A stretch of DNA of 64,000 bases from NCBI GenBank assembly GCA_027625915.1, contig JANTQA010000012.1:13478501-13542500 (forward strand), in the 5' to 3' direction. The notes under the pieces were generated by a model. The model did not search any database. It saw nothing but the letters and a program-made list of their open reading frames with translations, and was not told where the DNA came from. This DNA comes from Anaeramoeba flamelloides. Its lineage: Eukaryota; Metamonada; Anaeramoebidae. Positions 24,358-37,000 of this stretch are shown in pieces; the first letter of the stretch is position 1, and each line of letters starts with the position of its first letter. Both the position numbers and the translations under genes were made by a program.

Positions 24358-25675
24358 ATTAGACTTAAAAATATAAAATTTTCAAATTCTTTTAAAATAA
24401 TTAAGGAAGGAAAGGAAATATTCTAGAGACATAATCAACATAATTATTATGGAAGATTATTCTAATTTGATATTGTCACTTTTAAATTAATAGAAAATCT
24501 TTTTTTGTTCTTTTTTAATTATGGGTATTTAGAACTATCTCTAAATTATGACCAGTGGATATTTTTTTATATTACCAATAGTATTATTTTAGACTTAAAA
24601 ATCCTATCAAAGATAATTTGAAAATTTACAATGGTGTTTTTTTATTTTTTATGTATATTTTTCATTTTGGTAAAATAACTTCTACGATATAAATTAGAAA
24701 TTAACCTTAGAAGGGTGTCTAAATGAAATATATATATATATATATAATTTCACTTACCACAAATTAAAATATTCTAAACTTTAGGGTTATCAATATAATT
24801 TGAAAATAAAGGAGAACAAAAAAATATTGGAGAAGCTTTAAAAAAAGTTCTTAATAAGAAATTAGTAAGTGATATTGAGTGGAATTAAAAACACCTTACT
24901 GTTTGATAAAATCAAAATAATAATTACTACTTTTTTAATATCGAAATCGGTTTTAACCTAATTCTTTTCAAACTTACTCATACATTTAAAGAGAATTGAA
25001 TTACAATTGTAATTAATTTGTAGGAAATGGTAAACGGAATCAGGAATTTATGATTTTAGAAAGTTTTGAAGTTTAATTTAGAATTTTCTTATGAAAAATC
25101 CGGTTTAACCAAAGATAATTTTTTTAAAAAAATGTCCTAATGATAAATTTTTTAAAAGATCTCAGGACTCAACCTTTTTTTAACTTATTAAATATATTTT
25201 TAGTCACGAATGTAATTTGAACACACCTCAAGATCTGAGTAATCCTTAAAATGTTTCAATTTATTAAAATATTTTTTTCATTTTTAAAAAACCTTCAAAA
25301 TCGAGAATTAAGGTCAGTTCCTCTTTTAAGGCACAAACTTCAACGAAAATTAATGCACAATAAAAATCCCCAATTTAAGCACAAAATTCAGAATAGAGTA
25401 AAATAATATTGTAAAAAAAAAAATTACAAATTTTGTGCCTTTTTTTGAGATTTTTTTGTTACCTTAAATTTCGTTGAAAGTTTGTACCTTAAATTATAAA
25501 CTAACTATATTAAAATCCAAAAATTGTCTTTCTACTTTCTTTAAAAAGGACAATATTATATTAAAAATAATCTTCCATAATAATTATGCTGATTGTGTCC
25601 CTGGAATATTTCCTCGCTTTCGTTAATTATTTTAGAAGAATTAGTAAATTTTTAGATTTTTAAGTCTATTATTGA
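24358..25675. repeat. Inverted-repeat pair G, 125-bp arms about 1.07 kb apart
   Basis: The left arm (24358-24482) includes TTAGACTTAAAAATATAAAA, AATAATTAAGGAAGGAAAGG, AAATATTCTAGAGACA and AATTATTATGGAAGATTATT. The right arm (25548-25675) is its reverse complement at roughly 85% by eye (AATAATCTTCCATAATAATT, GTGTCCCTGGAATATTTCCT, ATTTTTAAGTCTA). The space between holds family B copy 2 and other AT-rich DNA without coding signal. It may be one long foldback element or two opposed copies of a dispersed repeat. Confidence 0.7.
25312..25508. mobile_element. Foldback element, family B, copy 2
   Basis: Left end AAGGTCAGTTCCTCTTTTAA then GGCACAAACTTCAACGAAAA; right end TTTCGTTGAAAGTTTGTACC then TTAAATTATAAACTAACT, its inverted counterpart. 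The middle has AAGCACAAAATTCAGAATAG and AAATTTTGTGCC, a second internal inverted pair. About 197 bp, noncoding. It lies inside inverted pair G. Confidence 0.75.
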
Positions 25676-26588
25676 TCTAAATATTAAATTGGATTCTTAA
25701 AATTTTGGACGAGAATCAAGAATTTATTAGTGAGTTAAATATTTTCTAGTCAGGTTTTATTTGATTTCTTTACTTTTGTCAATTAATTGCCAAAATAAAT
25801 GGACAAAAGTTTTAATTGTGATTTCGATCATTTATATAAAAAATAACAACAAAAATTTTTTGATCAGCAAAATATAGATCAAATTTTTATGGTCTTCTTT
25901 GAAAGATCACTGAATCTGGTTTTCATTTAAGAACAACAAACGGCAATTTAGGCAACTTTATATTGAAAGTAAGTTCTTCATTTTTGTAACATGATTTTTT
26001 ATATGAAAACCAAAAGATGTATTTTTTCTTTTTGAATATTTTTAATTTCGAGTAACCTTCGAAAAATTAAACCAAATAAACAAGTCAAAAATGAGGTTTT
26101 ATTATAAAAATCAAAATTACAATTAAACCCAAACAATAAATAATTAGAAACACAAAAAACCCTTTTTTTAAAAACAAAAATAAAAAAACCACAAAATGAA
26201 TTTAACGAGTGACGTCATAAATAAAACCAAAATATTTCCTCATATAATTGTAACAGCAAATTATTTCCTTTTTTCATACGATTCTTTCTCAAAACCAATT
26301 GGTCTAATCTTTGAATGGAGATCGTTTCTTTAAAATCTCTTTCTTGAAATTACCATCCAAATAACCTAATAATATAATTAAAAATAAAAATAAAAGTGAT
26401 TCGAGACGATTAAAAGAACACAAATAATTAGGTGTGAACAAGAATAAAATGTGAACAACTCCAAGAAAAGAATTCTCTTCTTTTTCGTTTTTTGTCAAAC
26501 AACAAAATTTTCATTTTTTTCACAAATACACACAAAATGTTTTTTATAAATAATATTGATTTTATTAATTTCAACACCAAACACAACA

Positions 26589-27524
26589 ATGACAATGATT
26601 ACAAACAAACCAAACAATATGACGATGAACCAGGATGCTTTTTTAAAGAAGCACCCCATTATTGGCAAGTTAAAGGAGCAAAACAGTCAAGAATGTAGAT
26701 ACTATGAAAAGAAGTATCCCGAAGAAGGGCAGTATGTGATGTTTGTTGCTTGCAAAATCAATGAGCATGGGATTTTGGGCAAATTACCCGAGTTTAATAA
26801 CATTGAGGCGCTAATTTCCAAAACTGAGGTCTCTTCAGGGCGAACTAATTCCTATTATAAATTTTTCAAACCAGGGAAATATCAAACGTGTTTGGTTCTT
26901 AAAGTTGATGAAGAAAAAGGATATATCGATCTTTCAAGAAAAAGGGCGAAGAACCCTGTTCAATTGGAAGTTTTCTATACATTCTTTCGGAAGTCACAAA
27001 TTGTGGATTTGATAATTAAAAGAGTTGCAAAACAGGCAAACAAACCTTTGAAAACGCTTTACAAGCAAATTGTTTGGCCTTTGTATCGGAGCTTTATTCA
27101 TCCGTTTGACGTATTTCGCAAATTTTTAAGTGATCCGAGTATCCTTGATGATTGTAACCTCGGCGGTATTAAAAAAATCTTAGAAAAAGCCATCAAATGG
27201 AAAATGCCTTTGAAATTAATTAAGGTCGAGGCGGTTTTTGAAATGACGTGCTTTAATTATGACGGGATCGAGGCAATTAAAAAAAGCTTGGCAGTTGCAG
27301 AAGAAATGGGATCAAAGGAGCACCCCGTAGAGGTCTTTTTTGTTTCCTCGCCAGTTTTTCGCGTTTGCACAACAACATTTGATCATGAGTACGGATTAAA
27401 AATCTTAAAGCAGGCTTGCAACCAGATGGCACAAAAGATCAAGCAATATGGTGGCAATCTTCAGATAACTCGCCACCCTTATGTAATATTAGACCCAAAA
27501 TATAATTTCGAAAAGCACAAATAG
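26589..27524 (+). CDS. EIF2S1: Translation initiation factor eIF2 subunit alpha, divergent
   Basis: eIF2-alpha is the regulatory subunit of the GTPase that brings initiator tRNA to the ribosome. The 311-residue frame has an S1 domain (residues about 45-118, with FNNIEALISKTE and VDEEKGYIDLSRKRA), the helical domain (about 120-205, with SDPSILDDCNL) and the C-terminal alpha-beta domain (about 210-300, with AVFEMTCFNYDGIEAIKKSL and a TTTFDHEYGL block). The start chosen is the first ATG (26589); the frame opens further upstream but without ATG. The N-terminus is about 35 residues longer than in most eukaryotes. In an ungapped alignment the regulatory serine (Ser51 in human numbering) maps to Ser82, but the flanking arginines are largely gone: human LSRRRIRS is VSSGRTNS here. 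The usual acidic tail is absent. Its body is richer in G+C than the flanks. Confidence 0.92.
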   Translation: MTMITNKPNNMTMNQDAFLKKHPIIGKLKEQNSQECRYYEKKYPEEGQYVMFVACKINEHGILGKLPEFNNIEALISKTEVSSGRTNSYYKFFKPGKYQTCLVLKVDEEKGYIDLSRKRAKNPVQLEVFYTFFRKSQIVDLIIKRVAKQANKPLKTLYKQIVWPLYRSFIHPFDVFRKFLSDPSILDDCNLGGIKKILEKAIKWKMPLKLIKVEAVFEMTCFNYDGIEAIKKSLAVAEEMGSKEHPVEVFFVSSPVFRVCTTTFDHEYGLKILKQACNQMAQKIKQYGGNLQITRHPYVILDPKYNFEKHK

Positions 27525-27611
27525 TCCGACAAAACAAGTATGGGATTTCCAAGGTTGAGGATTCGGGCCAAACGAGCAAAGCTAAAAGAATCTTTTAAAA
27601 AAAAGAAATGA
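27525..27611 (+). other. In-frame open tail after the eIF2-alpha TAG
   Basis: The same frame stays open for 28 codons after the TAG and ends at TGA (27609-27611). It would encode a basic tail (MGFPRLRIRAKRAKLKESF plus lysines) preceded by SDKTS. Its base composition resembles the coding part rather than the AT-rich flank. This may be a read-through extension, a recently lost C-terminus, or chance; nothing in the known family predicts a basic tail. Confidence 0.4.
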
Positions 27612-30600
27612 GATTATTAATAATAATTGAAGAAAATATAATATATGAGTAAATTTTTTTTCAAAAAATAATTACAAGTACAATAAGATTTATCTGGGAT
27701 AACAAAAAAAAAAAAAAAAAAAGGTGGAATTTCTATTTTCTATTGAAGTGGTATTTAACTAAAAAATTAAATTCTATTTCCATTCAGAAAAATATTTATT
27801 ATTTTCCACTTTTGAAATAATAACCTGAAGGAAATCTTCGGAGTTTGAGTTATGTTTAATGAAATAAGGAATTTATTGAACAGAGTTTATTTTTAAACAT
27901 ATTTTTTAATTGTTAATTTTTTTTATTTTAATTTCACTCTCTATAATTTTTGGAAAAATAAATCAGATCAAATTGTTTAGAATTACCTTTTTAATACAAA
28001 ACAAGATTACAAAAACAAATATAAATCATTAACTGGTTCATAATTTATCTAACATATCTGATTAAAAATTCTCCAAAAAATAATATTTTTAATAAACAAG
28101 AAAAAAAAATTTTTATGTATTTTTTTCAAATTATTTCTTTTTTATTTTTATTTCTTGACTTTTTTATTTTACAAATTTGAAAAATAGAGAAAAGTTTAAT
28201 ATCATTATCTATTGAATTTTATAATCATGTATTTAAGATTTTTTATATAAAGTTTTATTTAAACTATTAGTATTTTATAAAATATCCTTGGATTTCTTTG
28301 GTGAAAAAAAAATTATGAAAAAATGCTTTCTATTGATAATTTCGAACAAGAATGAAGGAAGTAAATGATTTTTGTAAATCTCAATAATATTATTCTTCAA
28401 GGATCTTTCTATTAAATCTAAATTAGGGGATTTCCAAGAGCCTTGAAATTGTAATTTTTTTCGATCAATTGAAAATATTCTTAAAAATTCGAAAATTAAA
28501 GATCAAATTTAAAGATAAATATTTAAATTATTGAGTTATAATTTCTATTCTAATTGAGATATTATTTAAATATTCTAGGTCTTCCTATTTTAAATCCTTT
28601 GGGAAACGTAGGAATAAAAAACACAAAATCTTTATATATTATTGAGAAAATTGAGGAAAATTGTAATCTAATTTATTGTGAGTATTCCATTGATTACAGC
28701 CGTTCCAAGACTACCATAAAAATTTAAATAAAACACAATTGATTTTTCTGTTCTTATTTTCCATTTTCAAAAAATTTGGAAATAAGAGTTATTATTCAAA
28801 AAAAATTTACTAAATGAGCTATTATTCAAATTTTGAAACATCAAAAAAAAAATTCAAGATCCCATGAAACACAAAAATTATGGGACCAAAACAGCCCCAA
28901 AAAAATATCAACATTTATTGATCTTTAAAAATTTACTATTTTAGACCGAAAATTGTAAAGTGCTTCAAGAATCTTCAAATTTTCTCTTTTTGATGTTTCA
29001 AAATTTGAATAATAGCTCATTTATTGAAATTTTTTTTTTTTGAATAATAACTCTTATTTCCGAATTTTTACAAAATAAAAAATAAGAATAGAATAATAAT
29101 TTTTTTTTTAATTTAAAATTTTATGGTAGAATAGGAAAGACTGTAATTATTTTTTTAAACAAAAATCTATTATGATAATTTCTTGTTTTTGTGAAAAAAA
29201 AAATAAATACTCATTTCAATTGTACCATTAATATTTTCTTTCGGACTTTTACATTTTAATTGGGAAACTTTGAGAAATTTTTCTAACATAATTAACAAGA
29301 TTGTAAAAAGTGTGAACTACCTAGAATAATAAATTGAAATTAAAAAAAAAATATTATTTGATAATGAATAATTATTAGATTTTATTTTTAGTTCACTTTT
29401 TAATTATTAATTACGATATAAAAATTAACATTGGAAAAAAAAAAAAAAAAAAAATAAAATCGAAAACCTAAAAAAAAGTTAAGAACAATTTTTGAAATAA
29501 AAATTACTTTGTTTTTTATTACTGAACTTGCAGCAATTAAAGGTTAAAAAGAAGATTTAATTTTTTTTTCAATTTTTCCCTGGGCTGAATTTTCTTTTTA
29601 TTATCTCGAATAGTTAGAAACGAAAAAGACCAAGTAGTCAATATACAGGATACTGAAACACCCAAACTATGTGTAATTTTAAAAATAAAAACTAAAAAGT
29701 AAAGGTAAAAAATATCAAAGGATTAAAGGAAATAAGATCAAAAAGAAAAAATAAATATTATAATTAAACTATGATCCTGAAGTGAAGCATTCATGATCAA
29801 TTATCAAATTAATAAATTAACCTATAGTATCATGAATCTGAATTTGGAAATATATAATAGGGGATAACAATGGTATTTATTTTTTTAATTTTTAACTTAC
29901 TATTAACCCTTTTCTAATTTTCTTTCTTTTTTCTTTTTCTTCCATTTTCCCCTTTTCCTTTTTTTGCTTTTTCTTTTTTAAACAAAAAATAAAAATTAAG
30001 TGTGTCTTCCCCTTCAACAATCGTGAAATCTATGTTTTACGCTTAAATTATATTTGAGAATATTTAAGTAAAAGGACATCCAGAGTGGAATATACACTAA
30101 TTTCATCAATAAATAAAAAAAAAGTCATTTTTTTTTTTTTTTCATTTCTTGAGAAATTTTTAATGAAATTAGTTTATGAAATCAATAAAATATGTATTAA
30201 TTCAATAAGTATTAATATATACCTTAATTATTTTTTACCAATTTACAAATTGAAATAATACCAAAAATGTAAGTTTGAAATAGATATAAAAAAATTCATC
30301 ACTTTTTAGGAAATATCCCAGTTAAACATTCAACCAAAAAACAAAACTAAAAAAAAAAAAATCAAAATTTAAAAAAAAGTAAAAATATTAATTTTATTAA
30401 AAAAAATTACAGGTATAAAATTAGGGAACGTATTGATCAATATACAAAATAATTAATTTTTTTGAAATATTTCAATAATATTATTTATTATTGTTTTCAA
30501 TTAGAGAAAGAAAATTTTAACGGGTTATTTTATAAAGAATTAATATAATTCGATTTTGATATTAATTATTTTTCCTATTAATTATCTTATATTTCAAGGA

Positions 30601-31045
30601 AATATTATATCAATAATAAAAAAAAAAAAAAAAATTAAACAAAAGTATATCAATAAATAAATATCCCGTTATATAAAATAACCAAAATAATTTTTAAAAA
30701 AGATTTTTTTTATCATTTAATCCCTTTTTGGTTATATATTTTTTTTTCTAATTCTTATTGTTTTTTTTTTAATTATTTTTTGTTTTATTATAAAATTTTT
30801 ACTCCAAAAAATCATTAATTTAAAGACATTTAATAATTTAAGAAAATATTACCCGTTAAAATGATTTTCTGAATAAATCTATTAACATAATAAAAATGTT
30901 ATTTCAAAAAACAAAAATATTTAAAAAAAAAACGATTTGCGTTTTTCAATAGGTATAATTTTGGATTATTTTATTTAATATTACCATTCAATGTATTGTG
31001 ATTTTTTGTTACCAAAATTTTTCGAGTCATGAATTTGATAATTTA
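27612..31045. other. Intergenic, very AT-rich, one foldback element
   Basis: No gene recognised between eIF2-alpha and the 3' end of the SH3 scaffold, which point towards each other. Long A and T homopolymers are common (for instance 27706-27722, 29433-29452, 30620-30634). A family F foldback lies at 28692-29152. The frame at 30998-31195 overlaps the scaffold antisense and is not a gene. Confidence 0.6.
28692..29152. mobile_element. Foldback element, family F, copy 2
   Basis: Outer ends: left ATTACAGCCGTTCCAAGACT then ACCATAAAAATTT; right, on the minus strand, ATTACAGTCTTTCCTATTCT then ACCATAAAATTTT. Inner arms (28783-28850 and 28990-29070) carry AATAAGAGTTATTATTCAAA and GAGCTATTATTCAAATTTTG in inverted orientation. 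About 460 bp, noncoding. The terminal ATTACAG-C-TTCCAA motif ties it to 15656-16056 and 59929-60475. Confidence 0.75.
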
Positions 31046-34000
31046 TTAATTCTTTTCCTTTCCTTTTTCGTCAAGTACCAATTCAATTTCATGATTATTT
31101 TTAGATTTCGAATTATTATCGGTATCAAAGTCTACATCTATATCTATTTCTGTCCCTGTGCTTGTATTTATATCGATGCCAGTATTTTTATTTAAGTTTA
31201 AATTAGAATTAGGTTTATTTTTTGAAAATGATTTTTGATTATGATTTAATGACAAAAGATCATTTTTTGGAATTTTTTTATGCTTTTTTGCTTTGAATTT
31301 GTTTTTATTTTTTTGTAATAAATCATTTTTTTCAGTAAATTGATAATTAATATTTTTCTTCACTTGATCTCCTTTCAGCAATTCAACTGAAGAAGGATCA
31401 AAAAACCCAATTTGTTCATTACAGGAACCTATCCACAATTCGTTTGTTGTTTTTTGTAATAACTTAATTTTCTCACCTTTATTAAATTTTAACGAAGTAG
31501 GATTATTATTATCCACTGTTTTAATAGCTACAAATATTTCTTTATTTTGTATTAAATTTTCTTCGTCTTGTTGTAAATTTTTTTTTGATGAGCTACCCAC
31601 CCCGTCTTCTTCTTTTAATTCTACTAGAGATGAAGAGAAAAAACCAACCTTGCCATGAGCAATACCTTTCCAAATTGTTTTTGTAATTTTTGAAATTAAA
31701 AAAATTTCGTCATTTTTTTTAAAAGTTAAAGAAGTTGTGTCATCATCGGAATGATCTTCCTTTGCGGAGTAAATCATGATTTTTTTATTAGTTTGGCTAG
31801 ATTGATCTTTACTATTTAATTTAATTTCTATATTATCATTATTGCCATATGTTTTATCATCAACACCAACACCAACACCAACATCATCATTAAAATCATC
31901 ATCAACATCATCATCATCAACAACAACATCATCATCAGCGTTTCTTTTATTCTTCATTTTAATTTCACATTTCTCGACATCAAAAAAGCCTATTTTCCCA
32001 TTTAATTTCCCAATATGTAAATTATCAAATTGTTTAATTAATGTAATTTCTTCACCCTCTTTAAATGATAAATGCGATAGATCATCTATAAAAAAACTTT
32101 TTTTGGTCAAATAAATCGTTTCTTTCTTTTTCTTCTTATTCTTATCCGTATTCGTATTTTTATTACTATTCTTCTTCGAGTATTTTAATTTTACAAGACT
32201 TGCTGGAAAAATACCAACATTTCCACCACTTGTACCTTTCCAAAAAAATTTTGTCATTTTTTCGACAAGTATTATTTCATCATTAATTTCAAAATTTAAG
32301 GCTAATTTATCTTGTGATTTATATTTTGAAATTGCTATATAGATATTTTCATTTATATCAACCACATTCTCATGTATTTGTTCTTCTTCTTTATTAATAT
32401 TTGATTCAGGTATTGCTTCAGTTTCGTTTTCCCTTTTAAAATGTGCAATCTCACCAATTCCGATATTATTCTCTTTATCATTTAATAAATTTAGAGGTTT
32501 GATGATACTTGAAGGGAAAAACCCAATTTTATCATTACACTCGCCTTTCCAAAAAGTTTTAGTTGGCTTACTAATAACTTTAACTTTATCTCCATTATTT
32601 AAAGTTAAAAAATTTGAATCTTTGTTTTCATAATTTTTTTTTACTAAATAAGTTAATTCTGGATCATTTTTTTGATCAGTATTATCATTATTAAATTTGC
32701 CATTATTTCCATTCCCCCTTCCATTATAATTATAGTTATTATCATCATTATAATTATTATCATTATTGTTAACATCATAATCATAATTAAAAATATTATT
32801 ATTAATAAAATCATAATAAAAATTTTGATAATTAATATAATTCTTTTCTTTTTTGCCTTTCAGGTCAAGCAAGGAAAAAAGATTTAATAATTTATTGGAA
32901 TAAATTATTTCTTGTAATTTATCTTTATTAAGAGGAAATAATTCTTCTTCCCAATCATCGTCATCATCACTATAACCATAATCAGATTCAGATTGGTGTT
33001 CGCTTTTGTTTCCATCATCATTTTCTTCTTTAGAATTATTTTTTTTTTTCCCCTTTTTATCTTCATCTTTAATACCTTTGATTTCATCAAATTCATCTTC
33101 AAGTTTATCACCAGATTGTAATTTTTTTTTTTTCCAAGTCTTTGTATCAAAAGATGATTTTGAACGTTTTGATGATTGTTTTTTATTTGAAATATTCTTC
33201 TCTTTACTTTTTTGCTTTTTTAGATATTTCTTATTTTCAAGAATGTTATTCCAATCAGAATCACCCTCAGAACTTTCGGTATAATATTTACTTTTAATTG
33301 AAGATTCCAATGAATTCTGTTTTTTGACTGTTTTGTCATTTTTATTTATTTGTTTATCTTTATTATTAGAATCATTTTGATCCAATTCTTTACTTTTCAG
33401 TGGATAATTCCATTCGTCCAAATCATAGCTAAGAAAATTTTTTTGATTGGAGTTATTATGTTCATAATCCAAAATATTATTTGTTACAATTTCAGTCCAA
33501 TTTTCGATGATATCTGAGTTGCTATCAGAATCTGTTTGATTATCTACCTTAGATAATTGTGGATCATCAAAATCGTTATTTCCAATTTCTTCCCAATAAT
33601 CTTGTTTATTATTATTATTTAATTGATAAGTTTCTTCCGAAATTTCAATAGAAAATTCACCGGAAAGAGAATTAGAATAAGATTCCGAATCAGAATTAGA
33701 TATATAATTATAATCATAAGATGAGTCACTATCAGAATTATCCTGGATTTTGATATTTGATAAAGAATCCGATTCTATCTTATGATAAGGATCAATTTTA
33801 CCACCACCCCCGCTCTCGGTATCACTCTCATTCCTCATTTTTTTCATATTGCGATTTTCATTTGCATTTAAATACTCATCCTCATCAACATCCTCATGTT
33901 TATCCTTATCTTCTTTCTCAGTCTTGGTATCATGGTGTTTGTTATTATCAGTTCTATCTTCATTTTTATCATTTGATTTCAATTGTTTGACACTATTTAT

Positions 34001-37000
34001 ATTTTGAGTGTTTATATTGCTAATATTTATTTCATTTTTTTGAATAGTATCTTGATTTATATTTTGTGCATTTTGAATTAAAATAAAATTATTATTTTGT
34101 TTCGTCGATATATGGCTATTGATTCTATTTCTTCTTTTTAAATCCTTTGTCTGAGTGTTATTTTCTTTATTTTTCTTTATTATTATTTGCTTTGCGTTCC
34201 TAGAAATATTTTTCCCGATTTGCTCAAATATATACTCTTGTTTATTTTGTCTGTCCATTATATTATTATCATCTTGAATATCTTGACTTGTATTATGCTG
34301 TTCTAAAAATAATGTTTTATCCCTTTCTGAATTTTTGCTTATTGGGTTATGTTTGTAATTATTTTGTTCTATAATATTCGTTTTATTATTATCACTTGTC
34401 TCTTTAACTTCTTCGACTTCAGACTCTTCTTCCTCTTTGGCAGTTTCGTTCTTTTTACCATTTTTAATTTTTTTACCATATTTTTTATTTTTTTCCTCAT
34501 CTTGAATATCCATTAAATCCTCTTCTAATTGAATTTCCTTTAAAAGGTCGTTTTGTTGATTATTAATATTTTCCCTCTTATTAATCTCCCCGGTTTTGTT
34601 TGATTTAAAATTCGTCTGATTAACTTTTATCTTTGTTTTTAATTCTTTTTTTTTGTTTAAAGATTTTTGAGTGTCTGTAGTGTTTAATTGATTTTCACTT
34701 GAATCTTTTTTGGCACTCAAATTTTGGTATGGGATCCAATCGGAAAATTCATCTTGGATTTCATTGTCTTGTGATCTTTCATTTTTATTTTCTTTCTCTT
34801 GTTTCTCTTTTATATCTTTGTTCATTACTTTTTCTTTTTCTTTTTCTGTATCTTTTTTTGTTTCTTTTTCTTTTTTTGTTACTTTATCTTGTTGTTTTTC
34901 GATATCTTTTTCTATTAGTTCCCCCCTTTTTGATTCTTTTTCTTTTTTTACTTTTTCATTTTCTTTTTCTTTATCTTTTTCTTTTTCTTTTTCAATATCT
35001 TTTTTTGGTTCTTTCTCTTTTTCTATTTCTTTATCTTTTTTTGTTACATTTTCTTTTTTTGGTTCTTTCTCTTTTTCCTTTTCTTTAGCTTTTTTTTTTT
35101 CTTTTTCTGTATCTTTTTTTATTATTTTTTCTTTTTCTATTTCTTTATCTTTTTTTGTTACATTTTCTTTTTCTTTGTCTTGTGATCTTTCATTTTTATT
35201 TTCTTTCTCTTTTATATCTTTATTTATTAATTTTTTTTTTTCTTCTTCTGTCTCTTTTTTTGGTTCTTTTACTTTTTTTGTTTCTTTATCTTTTTTTGTT
35301 TCTTTTTCTTGTTCTTTTTCGATAGTTTTTTCTATTAGTTCCCCCTTTTTTGAGTCTTTTTCTTTTTTTGTTCCTGTTTCATTTTCATTTTCATTTTCTT
35401 TATCTTGTTTCTCTTTTATATCTTTATTTATTAATTTTTCTTTTTCTTTTTCTGTATCTTTCTTTGGTTCTTTTACTTTTTTTGGTTCTTTCTCTTTTTC
35501 CTTTTCTTTATCTTTTTTTTTTTCTTTTTCGATATCTTTTTTTATTATTTTTTCTTTTTCTATTTCTTTATCTTTTTTTGTTACATTTTCTTTTTCTTTG
35601 TGTTGTGATCTTTCATTTTCATTTTCTTTCTTTTTTATATCTTCAATTATTAATTTATCTTGTTCTTTTTCTGTATCTTTTTTTATTATTTTTTCTTTTT
35701 CTGTTTCTTTATCTTTTTTTGTTTCTTTCTCTTGTTGTTTTTCGATATCTTTTTCTATGAATTCCCCCTTTTTTGAGTCTTTTTCTTTTTTTGTTCCTGT
35801 TTCATTTTCATTTTCATTTTCTTTATCTTGTTTCTCTTTTATATCTTTATTTATTAATTTTTCTTTTTCTTTTTCTGTATCTTTCTTTGGTTCTTTTACT
35901 TTTTTTGGTTCTTTCTCTTTTTCCTTTTTCTTTCCAATTTCTATTTTCTTTCTGTTTTTTTTAATTTTTTTTTTTGAATGAACTAAAACAAAATCCTCTG
36001 AATATGAATTATTTATAATTTTCTTGTTATTCTCTTTATCTTTCCCATTTTGTATTTTATTCTTCTCTTTCCTCTCTTCTCCTTTTAAAAATTTCTTTTC
36101 TTTATCATTTTTGCCTTGATTATTTTTTCCCTTTTTGTTTTGTTTTTTTGCTTCTTTCTCTTTTTTTATTTTCCTCTCTTTTTCAATTTTCTTTCCAATT
36201 TCTTTTTTCTTCATGTTTTTTTTAATTTTTGTTTTTGAATGAACCAATACAAAATCCTCTGAATCTGATTTTTTCATATTTTTCTTTTTATTTTCTTTAT
36301 CTTTTCCATTATTCACTTTTTTAATTTCTTTCCTTTCTTTTCCTTTTAAAAATTTCTTTTCTTTATTATTGATATCTTGATTATTTTTTTCATTTTCGTT
36401 TTGTTTTTTTGTTTTGTTCTCTTTTTTTGTTTTCTTTTTTTTTTTCATTTTCTTTTCAATTTCTTTGTTTTTTTCATTTTCTTTGATTTTGTCTTTTGAA
36501 TGAACCAAAAAAAAATCCTCTGAATCTGAATTTTTCATATCTTTTTTCTTATTATTCTCTTTATCTGTTCCATATTGTATTTTATTTTTTTCTTTCATTT
36601 CTTCTCCTTTAAAAATTTTCTTTTCTTTATTATTGATATCTTGTGTTTTTTTTTCATTTTCATTTTGTTTTTTTGTTTTGTTCTCTTTTTTTGTTTTCCT
36701 CTCTGTTTCAATTTTCTTTTCAATTTCTTTTTCCTTTCCGTTTTCTTTAATTTTTGTTTTTGAATGAACCAAAACAAAATCCTCTGAATCTGACTTTTTC
36801 ATATCTTTCTTTTTATTCGTCTCTTTATCTTTTCCATTTTGTATTTTATTCTTTTCTTTCTTTTCTTCCCCTTTTGAAATTTTCTTTTCTTTATTATTGA
36901 TGTCTTGTGTTTTATTTTCATTTTCGTTTTGTTTTTGTGTTTTGTTCTCTTTTTTTGTTTTCTTTTCTTTTTTCATTTTCTTCTCAATTTCCTTTTTATT

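Larger units (their letters stand above)
21278..26588. other. Intergenic, AT-rich, several inverted-repeat elements, no gene seen
   Basis: Between the DPP3 stop and the eIF2-alpha start I find no convincing coding sequence. Elements listed separately are B copy 1 (about 22190-22325), L copy 1 (23280-23400), the widely spaced inverted pair G (24358-25675) and B copy 2 (25312-25508). A frame at 23775-23996 is Ile/Phe/Lys-rich without domain signal. A (TA)n run lies at 24729-24746. Confidence 0.6.

Noticed and set aside
16545-27524. Stop-codon reassignment (TAA and TAG read as an amino acid)
   Set aside because: TAA ends the RasGAP, SH3 scaffold, phosphodiesterase, ankyrin and DPP3 frames at sensible places and TAG ends the coiled-coil gene. 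Only single TAA/TAG codons fall inside conserved sequence, so reassignment is not supported.
34710-35981. Plus-strand frame of 423 codons rich in Phe and Ser
   Set aside because: It is the antisense reading of the Lys/Glu-rich repeats of the SH3 scaffold; the strict repeat pattern of the sense protein explains it.
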